Source: Capnocytophaga granulosa ATCC 51502
GTDB taxonomy: Bacteria; Bacteroidota; Bacteroidia; Flavobacteriales; Flavobacteriaceae
Reading direction: 5' to 3'
Assembly (NCBI RefSeq): GCF_000411115.1
Contig: NZ_KE150242.1
Span: forward strand, 676,218-740,217
Length of the DNA stretch: 64,000 nucleotides
This document shows, in pieces, positions 19,064-26,955 of the stretch. The notes below the pieces were generated by a model, which did not search any database, was not told the origin of the DNA, and saw only the letters and a program-made list of their open reading frames with translations. Position 1 is the stretch's first letter; each line of letters opens with the position of its first letter. The position numbers and the translations under genes are program-made.

Positions 19064-21625
19064 ATGAACGATAACTTTTCACCAAGAGTAAAAAATGTAG
19101 TCAATACGGGAAAGCTCGAAGCTATCCGTATGAAACATAGTGTGGTAGGGACAGAGCATTTGCTATTGGGTATCCTTAAAGAAACGGATGGAAGTGCTTT
19201 TGAAGTGCTCGCTGCCCTGAATGCTAACATACCTACCTTGCAGAGAAAAACGGAATCACTTGCCAATTCTATCAATTCCTATTCAGATACGGCTGCCTCT
19301 CAGCTTGAGAAGAGTATCCCCCTTACCCTACAGGCAGAAAATGCGATGAAGGCCACTGTCCTTGAACAAAAAAGTTTCAAGAATGACCAAATCAAGACCG
19401 CTCATCTGCTCTTGTGTATCCTTAGAAATAACAGTGATCCAACCACTAAGCTCCTTAATCAGGAAAAGATTAATTACGAGAATGTGAGACAACAGTTTGA
19501 GATGATTAACAATGAGAAAAAACAAGACGAACGCACTTTTATGAGTTCGTACGCCTACGAGGATGACGATGAAGACGAAAAATCTGACATTTTGTCACCC
19601 TCTACCCCTCAAAAAAACAACTCAAACCAGAAAACTAATACACCTGTTTTAGATAACTTTGGGAAGGATTTAACCCTTATGGCTCGCCAAGGCAAGCTTG
19701 ACCCCGTGGTAGGCCGCTTTAAGGAAATAGAGCGTGTCTCCCAGATTCTCAGCCGTAGAAAAAAGAACAACCCCTTACTCATCGGAGAGCCTGGGGTAGG
19801 AAAGAGTGCTGTGGCCGAAGGGCTTGCTATGCGTATCATTGAGCGCAAGGTATCACGTGCCTTGTTCAATAAGCGTGTGGTAACACTGGACTTAGGCTCG
19901 CTTGTGGCTGGTACCAAGTACCGCGGACAGTTCGAGGAACGTATGAAGGCGATTATGAACGAACTGGAACAGAACAAGGACGTTATCCTATTCATTGATG
20001 AAATACATACCCTCGTGGGCGCTGGTAGTGCCTCTGGAAGTCTTGATGCTTCCAATATGTTCAAGCCAGCACTAGCACGTGGAGAAATCCAATGTATAGG
20101 GGCTACCACCATGAATGAGTACCGTGAATCTATAGAGAAGGATGGTGCTCTAGAGCGTCGTTTCCAAAAGGTCATCATAGAACCTACCTCCTATGAGGAA
20201 ACCATCGAAATCCTCAACAATGTAAAGGGTAAATACGAAGACCATCATCATGTGAAATATACCCCTGAAGCTATTGAGGCTTGTGTGAAACTCACCACCC
20301 GATATATCACTGACCGATTCCTTCCCGATAAGGCCTTGGACGCTATGGACGAAGCGGGTGCCCGTGTGTATATCTCACAAATAAAGGTATCCAAACAAGT
20401 GGAGAACTTAGAGGAAGAAATTGAGAAAATACAAACACTCAAGAACGATGCTGTAAGAGGAATGCGCTATGAAGAAGCAGCTAACTACCGTGATATAGAA
20501 CGTAGGCTCAAAGAACAATTGGAAGCCGAAAAACAGTTGTGGGAAAAAGAATCTTTGCGAAATCGCAGCGAAGTAGGCTTTGATGATATTGCCCAAGTGG
20601 TCTCCATGATGAGTGGCGTGCCTATTACGCGTATGGAACAATCCGAAATGACAAAACTCTCTTCGTTGGAGAAAATTATCCAGCAGAAAGTTATAGGACA
20701 AGAGGAAGCCGTACAGAAGATTGTCAAGGCTATCAAGCGTAACCGTACAGGACTAAAAGACCCGAACCGCCCTATTGGTTCCTTTATCTTTATCGGACAA
20801 ACAGGGGTTGGGAAAACGCAGTTAGCTAAGATTTTAGCCCGTGAGCTTTTCGACTCCGAGGATGCGCTAATCCGCTTGGATATGAGCGAATATATGGAAA
20901 AATTCACCGTCTCTCGCCTTATCGGTGCGCCTCCTGGCTATGTAGGTCATGAGGAGGGGGGACAGCTTACCGAGCGAGTACGTCGCAAACCTTATTCCGT
21001 GGTCTTGCTCGATGAGATAGAAAAAGCACACCCCGATATTTTCAATATGCTCTTGCAGGTGCTCGATGATGGATTCCTAACCGACAGCCTCAATAGAAAA
21101 GTAGATTTTCGCAATACGATTATCATCATGACCTCCAACATAGGAGCACGTCAGGTGAAAGAGTTTGGACAAGGTGTAGGTTTCTCCACTGCTGCCAAGA
21201 TCTCACAAGCCGATGAGCATGAACGCTCCATAGTAGAAGGTGCACTCAAGAAGGTCTTTGCCCCTGAGTTCCTTAACCGTATTGATGATATTGTGATGTT
21301 CAACTCCCTTGACAAAGAGAATATCAAAGGCATCGTAGAGGTAGAGCTTGAGAAACTATTGGAACGCATGAAAGCACTCGGCTACTCCCTTTATCTTACT
21401 GATAAGGCTAAGGAATTTATCGCCGAAAAGGGTTACGACAAGCAGTATGGTGCTCGTCCGCTCAAGCGTACCATTCAGCGCTATATAGAAGATGAAATCG
21501 CTGAAAAGATTGTCCTTGGCGAAGTAAGAAAGGGTGATACCATCTCGGTAGATTATACGAATAATGAAGAGAAACTTACTTTTATTGTAAGTAATATAAA
21601 AAGTATACCCATAGAGGAAGAATAA
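19064..21625 (+). CDS. clpC: ATP-dependent Clp protease ATP-binding subunit ClpC
   Basis: AAA+ unfoldase that feeds proteins to ClpP. It is 853 residues. It has an N-terminal double Clp repeat (about 1-145), AAA1 with Walker A GEPGVGKSA (about 242-250) and Walker B VILFIDEIHTLVG, and a UVR-like middle segment (RGMRYEEAANYRDIERR, about 465-481) typical of ClpC rather than ClpA/B. AAA2 has Walker A GQTGVGKT (about 581-588) and VVLLDEIEKAHPD. The acidic linker around 160-175 (EDDDEDEKSD) is variable in the family. No mcsA/mcsB/ctsR genes are adjacent. Confidence 0.96.
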   Translation: MNDNFSPRVKNVVNTGKLEAIRMKHSVVGTEHLLLGILKETDGSAFEVLAALNANIPTLQRKTESLANSINSYSDTAASQLEKSIPLTLQAENAMKATVLEQKSFKNDQIKTAHLLLCILRNNSDPTTKLLNQEKINYENVRQQFEMINNEKKQDERTFMSSYAYEDDDEDEKSDILSPSTPQKNNSNQKTNTPVLDNFGKDLTLMARQGKLDPVVGRFKEIERVSQILSRRKKNNPLLIGEPGVGKSAVAEGLAMRIIERKVSRALFNKRVVTLDLGSLVAGTKYRGQFEERMKAIMNELEQNKDVILFIDEIHTLVGAGSASGSLDASNMFKPALARGEIQCIGATTMNEYRESIEKDGALERRFQKVIIEPTSYEETIEILNNVKGKYEDHHHVKYTPEAIEACVKLTTRYITDRFLPDKALDAMDEAGARVYISQIKVSKQVENLEEEIEKIQTLKNDAVRGMRYEEAANYRDIERRLKEQLEAEKQLWEKESLRNRSEVGFDDIAQVVSMMSGVPITRMEQSEMTKLSSLEKIIQQKVIGQEEAVQKIVKAIKRNRTGLKDPNRPIGSFIFIGQTGVGKTQLAKILARELFDSEDALIRLDMSEYMEKFTVSRLIGAPPGYVGHEEGGQLTERVRRKPYSVVLLDEIEKAHPDIFNMLLQVLDDGFLTDSLNRKVDFRNTIIIMTSNIGARQVKEFGQGVGFSTAAKISQADEHERSIVEGALKKVFAPEFLNRIDDIVMFNSLDKENIKGIVEVELEKLLERMKALGYSLYLTDKAKEFIAEKGYDKQYGARPLKRTIQRYIEDEIAEKIVLGEVRKGDTISVDYTNNEEKLTFIVSNIKSIPIEEE

Positions 21626-21641
21626 GAGATCCTAACAATAG

Positions 21642-21676
21642 AAAGAGGCTATTTCCTTTGCAATAGCCTCTTTTTT
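21642..21676. terminator. Bidirectional terminator clpC / helicase
   Basis: Perfect 12-bp stem AAAGAGGCTATT/AATAGCCTCTTT with an 8-base loop and T-runs on both strands, centred between the converging clpC and helicase genes. Confidence 0.85.
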
Positions 21677-21677
21677 C

Positions 21678-23954
21678 TTATCCTTCTTTATCTCTATTTT
21701 TATAGAACCAATAGGCTCTAAAGAGCTTTATTTCTCCAAAGCTATATTCCTCTCCTACTCGTGCTCTTAGTTCATTGAGCGTTTCTTCTTGAGTTATAGT
21801 AGGTAATGCCTGCTGAAAGTGTTGTAACTTTTCAGCAGAGAGCACCTCTTCTATGGAAATAGCTCCTTCTCCTATATATTTGGTTAAGTGCCCATAGACA
21901 GTGGATTCGGTTAGTTTGCGTTCTGCAGCGATCTCTGTCACGTTTTTTTTCTGTTTCCAAAGCTCAAGTGTAAGAGCATAGGTAGATATCTTTTCCTTTT
22001 TCTCCTTTTTCTTGACAAGCTCTGGTGCTTCTGTGGAGAGTTTGCCATTGAGTGAGTCTTCTCTCCATTTTTCTATGGCACGCCCCAGCAAGCGTTCCCT
22101 ATAGTTCTTAGCTTTCTCAAAGGATTTCCTTTCCTCTTGTTCTGAAAGGGGGTCTATGATGGATTCTAAAATAATTTTAGTCTTAAGTAGCTGCACAATA
22201 GCATCTATCTGCATGTCTTCCAATTGAGTAAGCTCCTCGGTGAAGGCTTTTACTTGTTTTTTTCCATTCACTTGCAGATGGGTGTAGAAAGTCTCTAAAG
22301 CAAGCCTATCCAACTGTGGATAGAAATAGTCATAAGCCTTCTGAAAGCGCTCATATAGGTAATATTTGTCATAATGTGGATCTGAGAAGATACTTCTTAG
22401 CTGATTGAGGAACTTTTCCGAATGCTGGACAATCGTATCATACGTACGACTTTGCTCCTGTGCCCATTGGCGAAACTGGCTTTTGAGGCTTCGTGCATTC
22501 TCCTGCTTATACGAACTGACATGTGCGCCCCATTGTACTGCCAAGTCTAGCCAAGAAAAAGTTTTGAGTACTTCTTTCTCCAAGAATGCCTTTCTTTCTG
22601 AAGAAAAAGTATCGGCCAAGGTCTCAGGGGCTGCTTTTTGAGAGGCATAGTCTATCACATCTGTAGCCGTAAAGAACTCTTTAGCATTGAGAGAGGAGAG
22701 CAGTATAAGCCCATCAAGACTTCTAAGACGGGAAAGCGCTACATAGGTCTGTCCAGAGGCAAAAGCATCTGCTAAATCAATAACCGCCTTGTCAAAGGTA
22801 AGCCCTTGGCTCTTATGTACAGTAATAGCCCAAGCAAGTCGCAAAGGATATTGGGTAAAAGTACCCAATACTTCTTGTTCTATCTCCTCCGAATTGGCCT
22901 TGCTCTTATAGCGAATATGCTCCCATATGTATTTACCTACCTCTATAACAGTATCCTCATCGGAGAGTTTCACTCGTATCTCTTCCTCGGAGAGGTATAC
23001 TACTTCGCCTATCTTTCCATTATAATAGCGCTTAGGTATTTCTGAATCATTCTTGACAAACATGACTTGGGCACCTACCTTCAAGGATAATTGAGTATCC
23101 AAGGGATAGAGGTATTCAGGAAACTCATCTTTGACCTCTGCCTGATAGGTAAATACAGGCGCCTTAATAGCACTAAAGGCAGCTGCATTGATCTGATCCG
23201 CCTTATAATTATGGGTTGTTAGTGTGATATAACCATCATTATAAGAAGGCTTAAAAGAGGGCTGTATATACTGCTGTAGGGTCTGTATATCTCGCTGTGT
23301 GATCTCATTGGTACGCAAGTGATTGAGTATCTGTACGAAATCAGCATCGGACTGCCTATATACCTTTTCCAGTTCCAAATACAAGGGGGGATTTTCCTCT
23401 ATTACCTTGGAATGAAAGAAGAAGATGCCCTTATAATACTGTTGTAAGAGTTCCCATTCTTGGGGCTTGACCACAGGAGGGAGCTGTAATAAGTCCCCTA
23501 TAAAAAGCACCTGTACGCCCCCAAAAGGTGCCGAAGACCCCCTGACCGATTTCAGTACAGTGTTGATCATGTCCAAGGTATCAGCACGGAGCATACTGAC
23601 CTCATCTATGATTAGCAGCTCCAATTTCCTGAGCGTCTTCCGCTTATAGCTATTCATTTGCTGCCGTTGTATAAGAGTTTTGGGAGTGACCACATTTACA
23701 TTCTCCGCAAGGGACATATCCATTGCTGTAGAAGGTACAAAGGTAGCTATTGGCAACTGAAAAAGGGAGTGCAGCGTCACACCTTTGGCATTGAGCGCGG
23801 CTATCCCAGTGGGAGCAGCTACCATGACATTCTTATAAGTAGTAGCTATAATCTGATGCAATAGGGTTGTTTTCCCTGTCCCTGCTTTCCCCGTTAGGAA
23901 AATAGAACGATGGGTCTGATTGACAAAATCCAATACATACTGGGCTATATCCAT
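21678..23954 (-). CDS. PIF1/RecD-like SF1 helicase with C-terminal HTH domain
   Basis: 758-residue SF1B helicase from the ATG at 23954. Walker A is FLTGKAGTGKTT (19-30) and is followed by VMVAAPTGIAALNAKGVTLHSLF, the PIF1-type motif Ia. Later come LLIIDEVSMLRADTLD (Walker B) and WAITVHKSQGLTFDKAVIDL (motif V/VI region of PIF1/UvrD C2). The last ~130 residues contain a helix-turn-helix similar to HTH_40 (NVTEIAAERKLTESTVYGHL), which is known from RecQ-linked proteins. The in-frame ATG ten codons earlier lies upstream of the -7 box TACCTTTG (23981-23974), so it is rejected. Role in genome maintenance is inferred. Confidence 0.85.
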   Translation of the reverse strand: MDIAQYVLDFVNQTHRSIFLTGKAGTGKTTLLHQIIATTYKNVMVAAPTGIAALNAKGVTLHSLFQLPIATFVPSTAMDMSLAENVNVVTPKTLIQRQQMNSYKRKTLRKLELLIIDEVSMLRADTLDMINTVLKSVRGSSAPFGGVQVLFIGDLLQLPPVVKPQEWELLQQYYKGIFFFHSKVIEENPPLYLELEKVYRQSDADFVQILNHLRTNEITQRDIQTLQQYIQPSFKPSYNDGYITLTTHNYKADQINAAAFSAIKAPVFTYQAEVKDEFPEYLYPLDTQLSLKVGAQVMFVKNDSEIPKRYYNGKIGEVVYLSEEEIRVKLSDEDTVIEVGKYIWEHIRYKSKANSEEIEQEVLGTFTQYPLRLAWAITVHKSQGLTFDKAVIDLADAFASGQTYVALSRLRSLDGLILLSSLNAKEFFTATDVIDYASQKAAPETLADTFSSERKAFLEKEVLKTFSWLDLAVQWGAHVSSYKQENARSLKSQFRQWAQEQSRTYDTIVQHSEKFLNQLRSIFSDPHYDKYYLYERFQKAYDYFYPQLDRLALETFYTHLQVNGKKQVKAFTEELTQLEDMQIDAIVQLLKTKIILESIIDPLSEQEERKSFEKAKNYRERLLGRAIEKWREDSLNGKLSTEAPELVKKKEKKEKISTYALTLELWKQKKNVTEIAAERKLTESTVYGHLTKYIGEGAISIEEVLSAEKLQHFQQALPTITQEETLNELRARVGEEYSFGEIKLFRAYWFYKNRDKEG

Positions 23955-23984
23955 GAGTGCTATTTTTAGCCTACAAAGGTACAA

Positions 23985-24030
23985 AATTTAGGTAAAAAGT
24001 AAAAGGTAAAAAGTAAATATTTAGGATTAT
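23985..24030. repeat. GGTAAAAAGTAAAA heptamer tract
   Basis: Quasi-tandem AGTAAAA/GGTAAAA heptamers in the spacer between the divergent helicase and antitoxin-like genes. It is the same word family as 9,841-9,880 and 25,029-25,070. Confidence 0.5.
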
Positions 24031-24047
24031 AGGCAGATTTTTTATTT

Positions 24048-24090
24048 GGTACAATTTTTGTGCGCTGTACAAAAATAATTTGTACCTTTG
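24048..24090 (+). promoter_or_regulatory. Promoter and palindromic operator of the PIN-domain pair
   Basis: A perfect 7-bp inverted repeat GGTACAA (24048-24054) / TTGTACC (24080-24086) flanks a central TGTACA palindrome (24066-24071). The arms overlap the -33 region (TTTG, 24057-24060) and the -7 box TACCTTTG (24083-24090; 22-base spacing). This layout would let a dimeric antitoxin or its complex block the promoter. The operator role is inference. Confidence 0.5.
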
Positions 24091-24109
24091 TACTCAAAAT
24101 AAGAATCTT

Positions 24110-24454
24110 ATGGCTTACACTTTTACTATTGACAACAGTAGCAAACAAGCATTAGCTATTATTGAATATCTGAAAACACTTAGTTTCGTGAAATTTACAG
24201 AAACAGAAACTAAAGAAAAAGCCCCTACTAAAGCTAAGGCTAAAACAGGGCTTAAAGAGCCTGCATTCTCTCAGGAGGTTTTGGAAGCTGCTGAAAAACT
24301 AAAATGGACACCCGCCGAAATTGTAGAAGCTGCCAAGAGGGAAGAAATGTCGCCTGAAGACTATGCTTTTACAATGTTGCTTTCTAAAAAGATAAACCAT
24401 AACATAGCCAAGCGTGTATGTGAGGATTTTAATATTCCTTATAAAAAGAAATAG
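24110..24454 (+). CDS. Antitoxin-like small protein upstream of PIN gene
   Basis: 114-residue charged protein, not assignable to a named family by me. The N-terminus (MAYTFTIDNSSKQALAIIEYLKTL) looks like a short beta-strand plus helix seen in antitoxins that pair with PIN toxins. A Lys/Ala/Thr-rich linker follows (about 37-55), then a helical C-terminal half. The start is the ATG 20 bases after the -7 box; the open frame upstream (from 24080) would overlap that box. It is followed after 2 bases by the PIN gene, the classic antitoxin-toxin order. Confidence 0.6.
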   Translation: MAYTFTIDNSSKQALAIIEYLKTLSFVKFTETETKEKAPTKAKAKTGLKEPAFSQEVLEAAEKLKWTPAEIVEAAKREEMSPEDYAFTMLLSKKINHNIAKRVCEDFNIPYKKK

Positions 24455-24456
24455 GT

Positions 24457-24918
24457 ATGATTATCATTGCAGATAGTAACATCTTTATGAGTGCCTTGAT
24501 TTCTCCTAATGGAGAAACGGCTTCCATTTTAGCAGAAAGAAAAAAGATTCAATATATAGTGCCTGATTATCTGATTACAGAAGTTACAGAACATATTCCT
24601 GATATAGTAAAACGCCTTAAAAATCAAAAAACTAAAAAACAGCTCTTGGCTGATTTCAAAGAATTATTAGAGGGGATTACTATTGTCAATATAAAAAAGG
24701 AAGTGCAAAAAAGTAATATTCAAAAGGCGGAACTTATCACAGAAGACGTTGATTATGATGACTACCCTTTTATAGCCTTACATTTGCAAGTAAATCATAA
24801 AATCTGGACTTCTGACAAAATACTTGTAAATGGACTTACAGAAAAAGGTTATGGCAACTTTTTCATTAGTACCGAAGAACTCAAAACACACCTTTACAAG
24901 AAAAAACCTAAGAAATAA
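24457..24918 (+). CDS. PIN-domain protein, VapC-like putative toxin
   Basis: 153-residue PIN-domain protein, expected to be a metal-dependent ribonuclease. The acidic active-site pattern is visible: Asp6 (IIIADSNIF), a Glu in LITEVTEH, Asp residues in DVDYDDYPFIALHL and Asp in IWTSDKIL. In VapBC modules such a protein cleaves tRNA or rRNA until bound by its antitoxin. Here the target is unknown. The upstream partner and shared operator support a toxin-antitoxin module, but a housekeeping PIN nuclease cannot be excluded. Confidence 0.78.
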   Translation: MIIIADSNIFMSALISPNGETASILAERKKIQYIVPDYLITEVTEHIPDIVKRLKNQKTKKQLLADFKELLEGITIVNIKKEVQKSNIQKAELITEDVDYDDYPFIALHLQVNHKIWTSDKILVNGLTEKGYGNFFISTEELKTHLYKKKPKK

Positions 24919-25028
24919 CTCCTTTGCTATACAAGTGTTTTACGCTTCTTAAGTGGGAGTTTCTCGTTTTCTATTTATTATTTTTCTACTTCTACTCACA
25001 TATCCAGCTCCAATATCCGCTGGCTTTA

Positions 25029-25070
25029 CCCTTTACTTTTTACTTTTTACTTTTTACCTTTTACTTTTTA
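25029..25070. repeat. CTTTTTA heptamer tract containing a stop codon
   Basis: About six copies of CTTTTTA or CCTTTTA in tandem. The stop codon of the minus-strand gene ending at 25061 lies inside the tract. Confidence 0.6.
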
Positions 25071-25486
25071 TAAGTAATCCACATAAAGGTACTCCCTCCT
25101 TTGCGGTCGTAATAAGCCCCTACACTTCCCCAATCAAAAGAATGTATCTTTCCTATTTGTGAGGTAAGCCATTGCTTGTAATACTTCTCTGTTTGTAGCT
25201 CATACGCTTCACTCCAATCCTCCCAAGAGGTTTGTCGTTCATTCATGGAAAATTCTATAGAAAACAAGCGTTCTCCTTCAAAACAAACTGCCACATGGAA
25301 TAGCTTCCCTTCAAAAGGACATTTGTCAAAATAGATCCAATAGTAGCCTGTCCCTACCTCCCATATCTTATGAGTAGGGAACTGCACCCGAAGACTTGAA
25401 TAGGTAGTCTCTCTGGTAATCACCCCTTCCTTTATCAAGAGGAAATCACCATTTGTAGTATCTAAAAAAGCATGTTCTTGCTCCAT
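25061..25486 (-). CDS. Hypothetical protein
   Basis: 141-residue soluble protein I do not recognise. It has many aromatic residues and an alternating strand pattern (TGYYWIYFDKCPFEGKLFHVAVCFEGERLFSIEFSM), followed by DWSEAYELQTEKYYKQWLTSQIG. The start at 25486 is fixed by AAGGAGG ten bases upstream, one of the few Shine-Dalgarno-like boxes in the window, and by a -7 box TATCTTTG at 25515-25508. A start at 25510 would lie within that promoter. It stands alone between the PIN pair and mtaB. Confidence 0.65.
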   Translation of the reverse strand: MEQEHAFLDTTNGDFLLIKEGVITRETTYSSLRVQFPTHKIWEVGTGYYWIYFDKCPFEGKLFHVAVCFEGERLFSIEFSMNERQTSWEDWSEAYELQTEKYYKQWLTSQIGKIHSFDWGSVGAYYDRKGGSTFMWITYKK

Positions 25487-25604
25487 AATAACCCTCCTTT
25501 CAGCGTACAAAGATACTCGTTTTTATTCAGAAAATGGTCTTTCCTACATTTTTTATCTCTTTTCACTATTCACTTGTCATTAATCATTTGTTATTATTTT
25601 TTTG

Positions 25605-25612
25605 TATCTTTG
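25605..25612 (+). promoter_or_regulatory. -7 box of mtaB-recG
   Basis: TATCTTTG, 21 bases before the mtaB ATG. It rules out the longer open frame starting at 25472. Upstream is short-period spacer (cacttgtcattaatcatt). Confidence 0.65.
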
Positions 25613-25633
25613 CCCCAAATTTCTTTTACCCTT

Positions 25634-26950
25634 ATGAAAAAACGTGTTGCCTTTTATACCTTGGGTTGCAAGCTAAATTTTGCTGAGACAGCCACTATTG
25701 CCCGTAGCTTTGAGAACGAGGGTTATGACAAGGTAGATTTTGAGGAACCTGCTGATATTTATGTGATTAATACCTGCTCTGTTACCGAAAATGCGGACAA
25801 GCAGTTCAAGCAAATTGTACGTAAAGCCCTAAAGCACAACGAAAATGCTTTTATCGCCGCCATAGGCTGCTATGCTCAGCTCAAGCCTGAAGACCTCATC
25901 GCTGTAGACGGAGTGGATTTGGTATTGGGTGCCAAAGAGAAATTCAATATCACCCAGTATATAGACGACCTAACCAAGCTTAACAAGGGGCAGATTCACT
26001 CCTGTGACATCAACGAAGCTGATTTCTATGTAGGGAGCTACTCCATAGGCGACCGTACCCGTGCTTTTCTCAAGATTCAGGACGGTTGCGACTACAAGTG
26101 TACTTACTGTACCATTCCGATGGCGCGTGGTATCTCCCGTAGTGATACTATAGAGAATATCCTTAGGAATGCTAAGAAAATATCCGAGAACAATATCAAG
26201 GAAATTGTCCTTACTGGGGTCAATATAGGAGACTATGGCAAGGGGGAGTTTGGCAACAAAAAGCACGAACACACCTTCTTGGAACTAATCCAAGCCTTGG
26301 ACACAGTAGAGGGTATAGAGCGCTTACGTATCTCTTCCATTGAGCCAAACTTACTCAAGGACGAGACCATCGCTTTTGTCTCCCAGAGCCGTACTTTTGT
26401 CCCTCACTTTCATATTCCTTTGCAGAGTGGTAGCAATGATATTCTCAAGAAGATGAAGCGCCGCTACCTAAGGGAACTCTATCAGAATCGCGTAGCCAAA
26501 ATCCGTGAGCTGATGCCCGATGCCTGTATAGGAGTTGATGTGATCGTGGGCTTCCCTGGGGAGACGGACGAACATTTCTTGGAGACTTACCACTTCCTTA
26601 ATGAGCTGGATATCTCTTACTTACACGTCTTTACCTACTCCGAACGCGCCAATACCGAAGCGGTAGAGATGGAGGGAGTCGTGCCAAGCGAGGTACGTGC
26701 CAAGCGTAGCCGTATGCTTCGTGGGCTTTCGGCTAAAAAGCGACATCATTTCTATGAAAAACAACTCGGTACTACCCGCGAAGTACTTTTTGAAAGTGAT
26801 AACAAAGACGGATTTATGCACGGATTTACAGAGAATTACGTAAAAGTAAAAACGCCTTTCAACCCTGAGCTGATCAATACCCTACAGCCTGTGGTACTCA
26901 AGAAAATAGATACAGATGGGATTGTTACAGTGGATCTTATAAACCCTTGA
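25634..26950 (+). CDS. mtaB: tRNA t6A37 methylthiotransferase MtaB
   Basis: Radical-SAM enzyme that adds a methylthio group to t6A37 of ANN-decoding tRNAs. It is 438 residues from 25634. It has N-terminal UPF0004 cluster cysteines Cys12, Cys48 and Cys79, and radical-SAM cluster CDYKCTYC (152, 156, 159). A C-terminal TRAM-like segment ends the protein. The opening RVAFYTLGCKLNFAET is characteristic of MtaB rather than MiaB or RimO. Its stop overlaps the start region of recG. Confidence 0.93.
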   Translation: MKKRVAFYTLGCKLNFAETATIARSFENEGYDKVDFEEPADIYVINTCSVTENADKQFKQIVRKALKHNENAFIAAIGCYAQLKPEDLIAVDGVDLVLGAKEKFNITQYIDDLTKLNKGQIHSCDINEADFYVGSYSIGDRTRAFLKIQDGCDYKCTYCTIPMARGISRSDTIENILRNAKKISENNIKEIVLTGVNIGDYGKGEFGNKKHEHTFLELIQALDTVEGIERLRISSIEPNLLKDETIAFVSQSRTFVPHFHIPLQSGSNDILKKMKRRYLRELYQNRVAKIRELMPDACIGVDVIVGFPGETDEHFLETYHFLNELDISYLHVFTYSERANTEAVEMEGVVPSEVRAKRSRMLRGLSAKKRHHFYEKQLGTTREVLFESDNKDGFMHGFTENYVKVKTPFNPELINTLQPVVLKKIDTDGIVTVDLINP

Positions 26951-26955
26951 GAGAT

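Noticed and set aside
19609..20178. 189-codon minus-strand open frame
   Set aside because: It is a shadow of the conserved ClpC AAA1 domain on the other strand.
25472..25633. 54-residue N-terminal extension of MtaB
   Set aside because: It is hydrophobic, comes from spacer DNA and lies upstream of the promoter at 25605-25612; the family starts at MKKRVAFYTLGCK.
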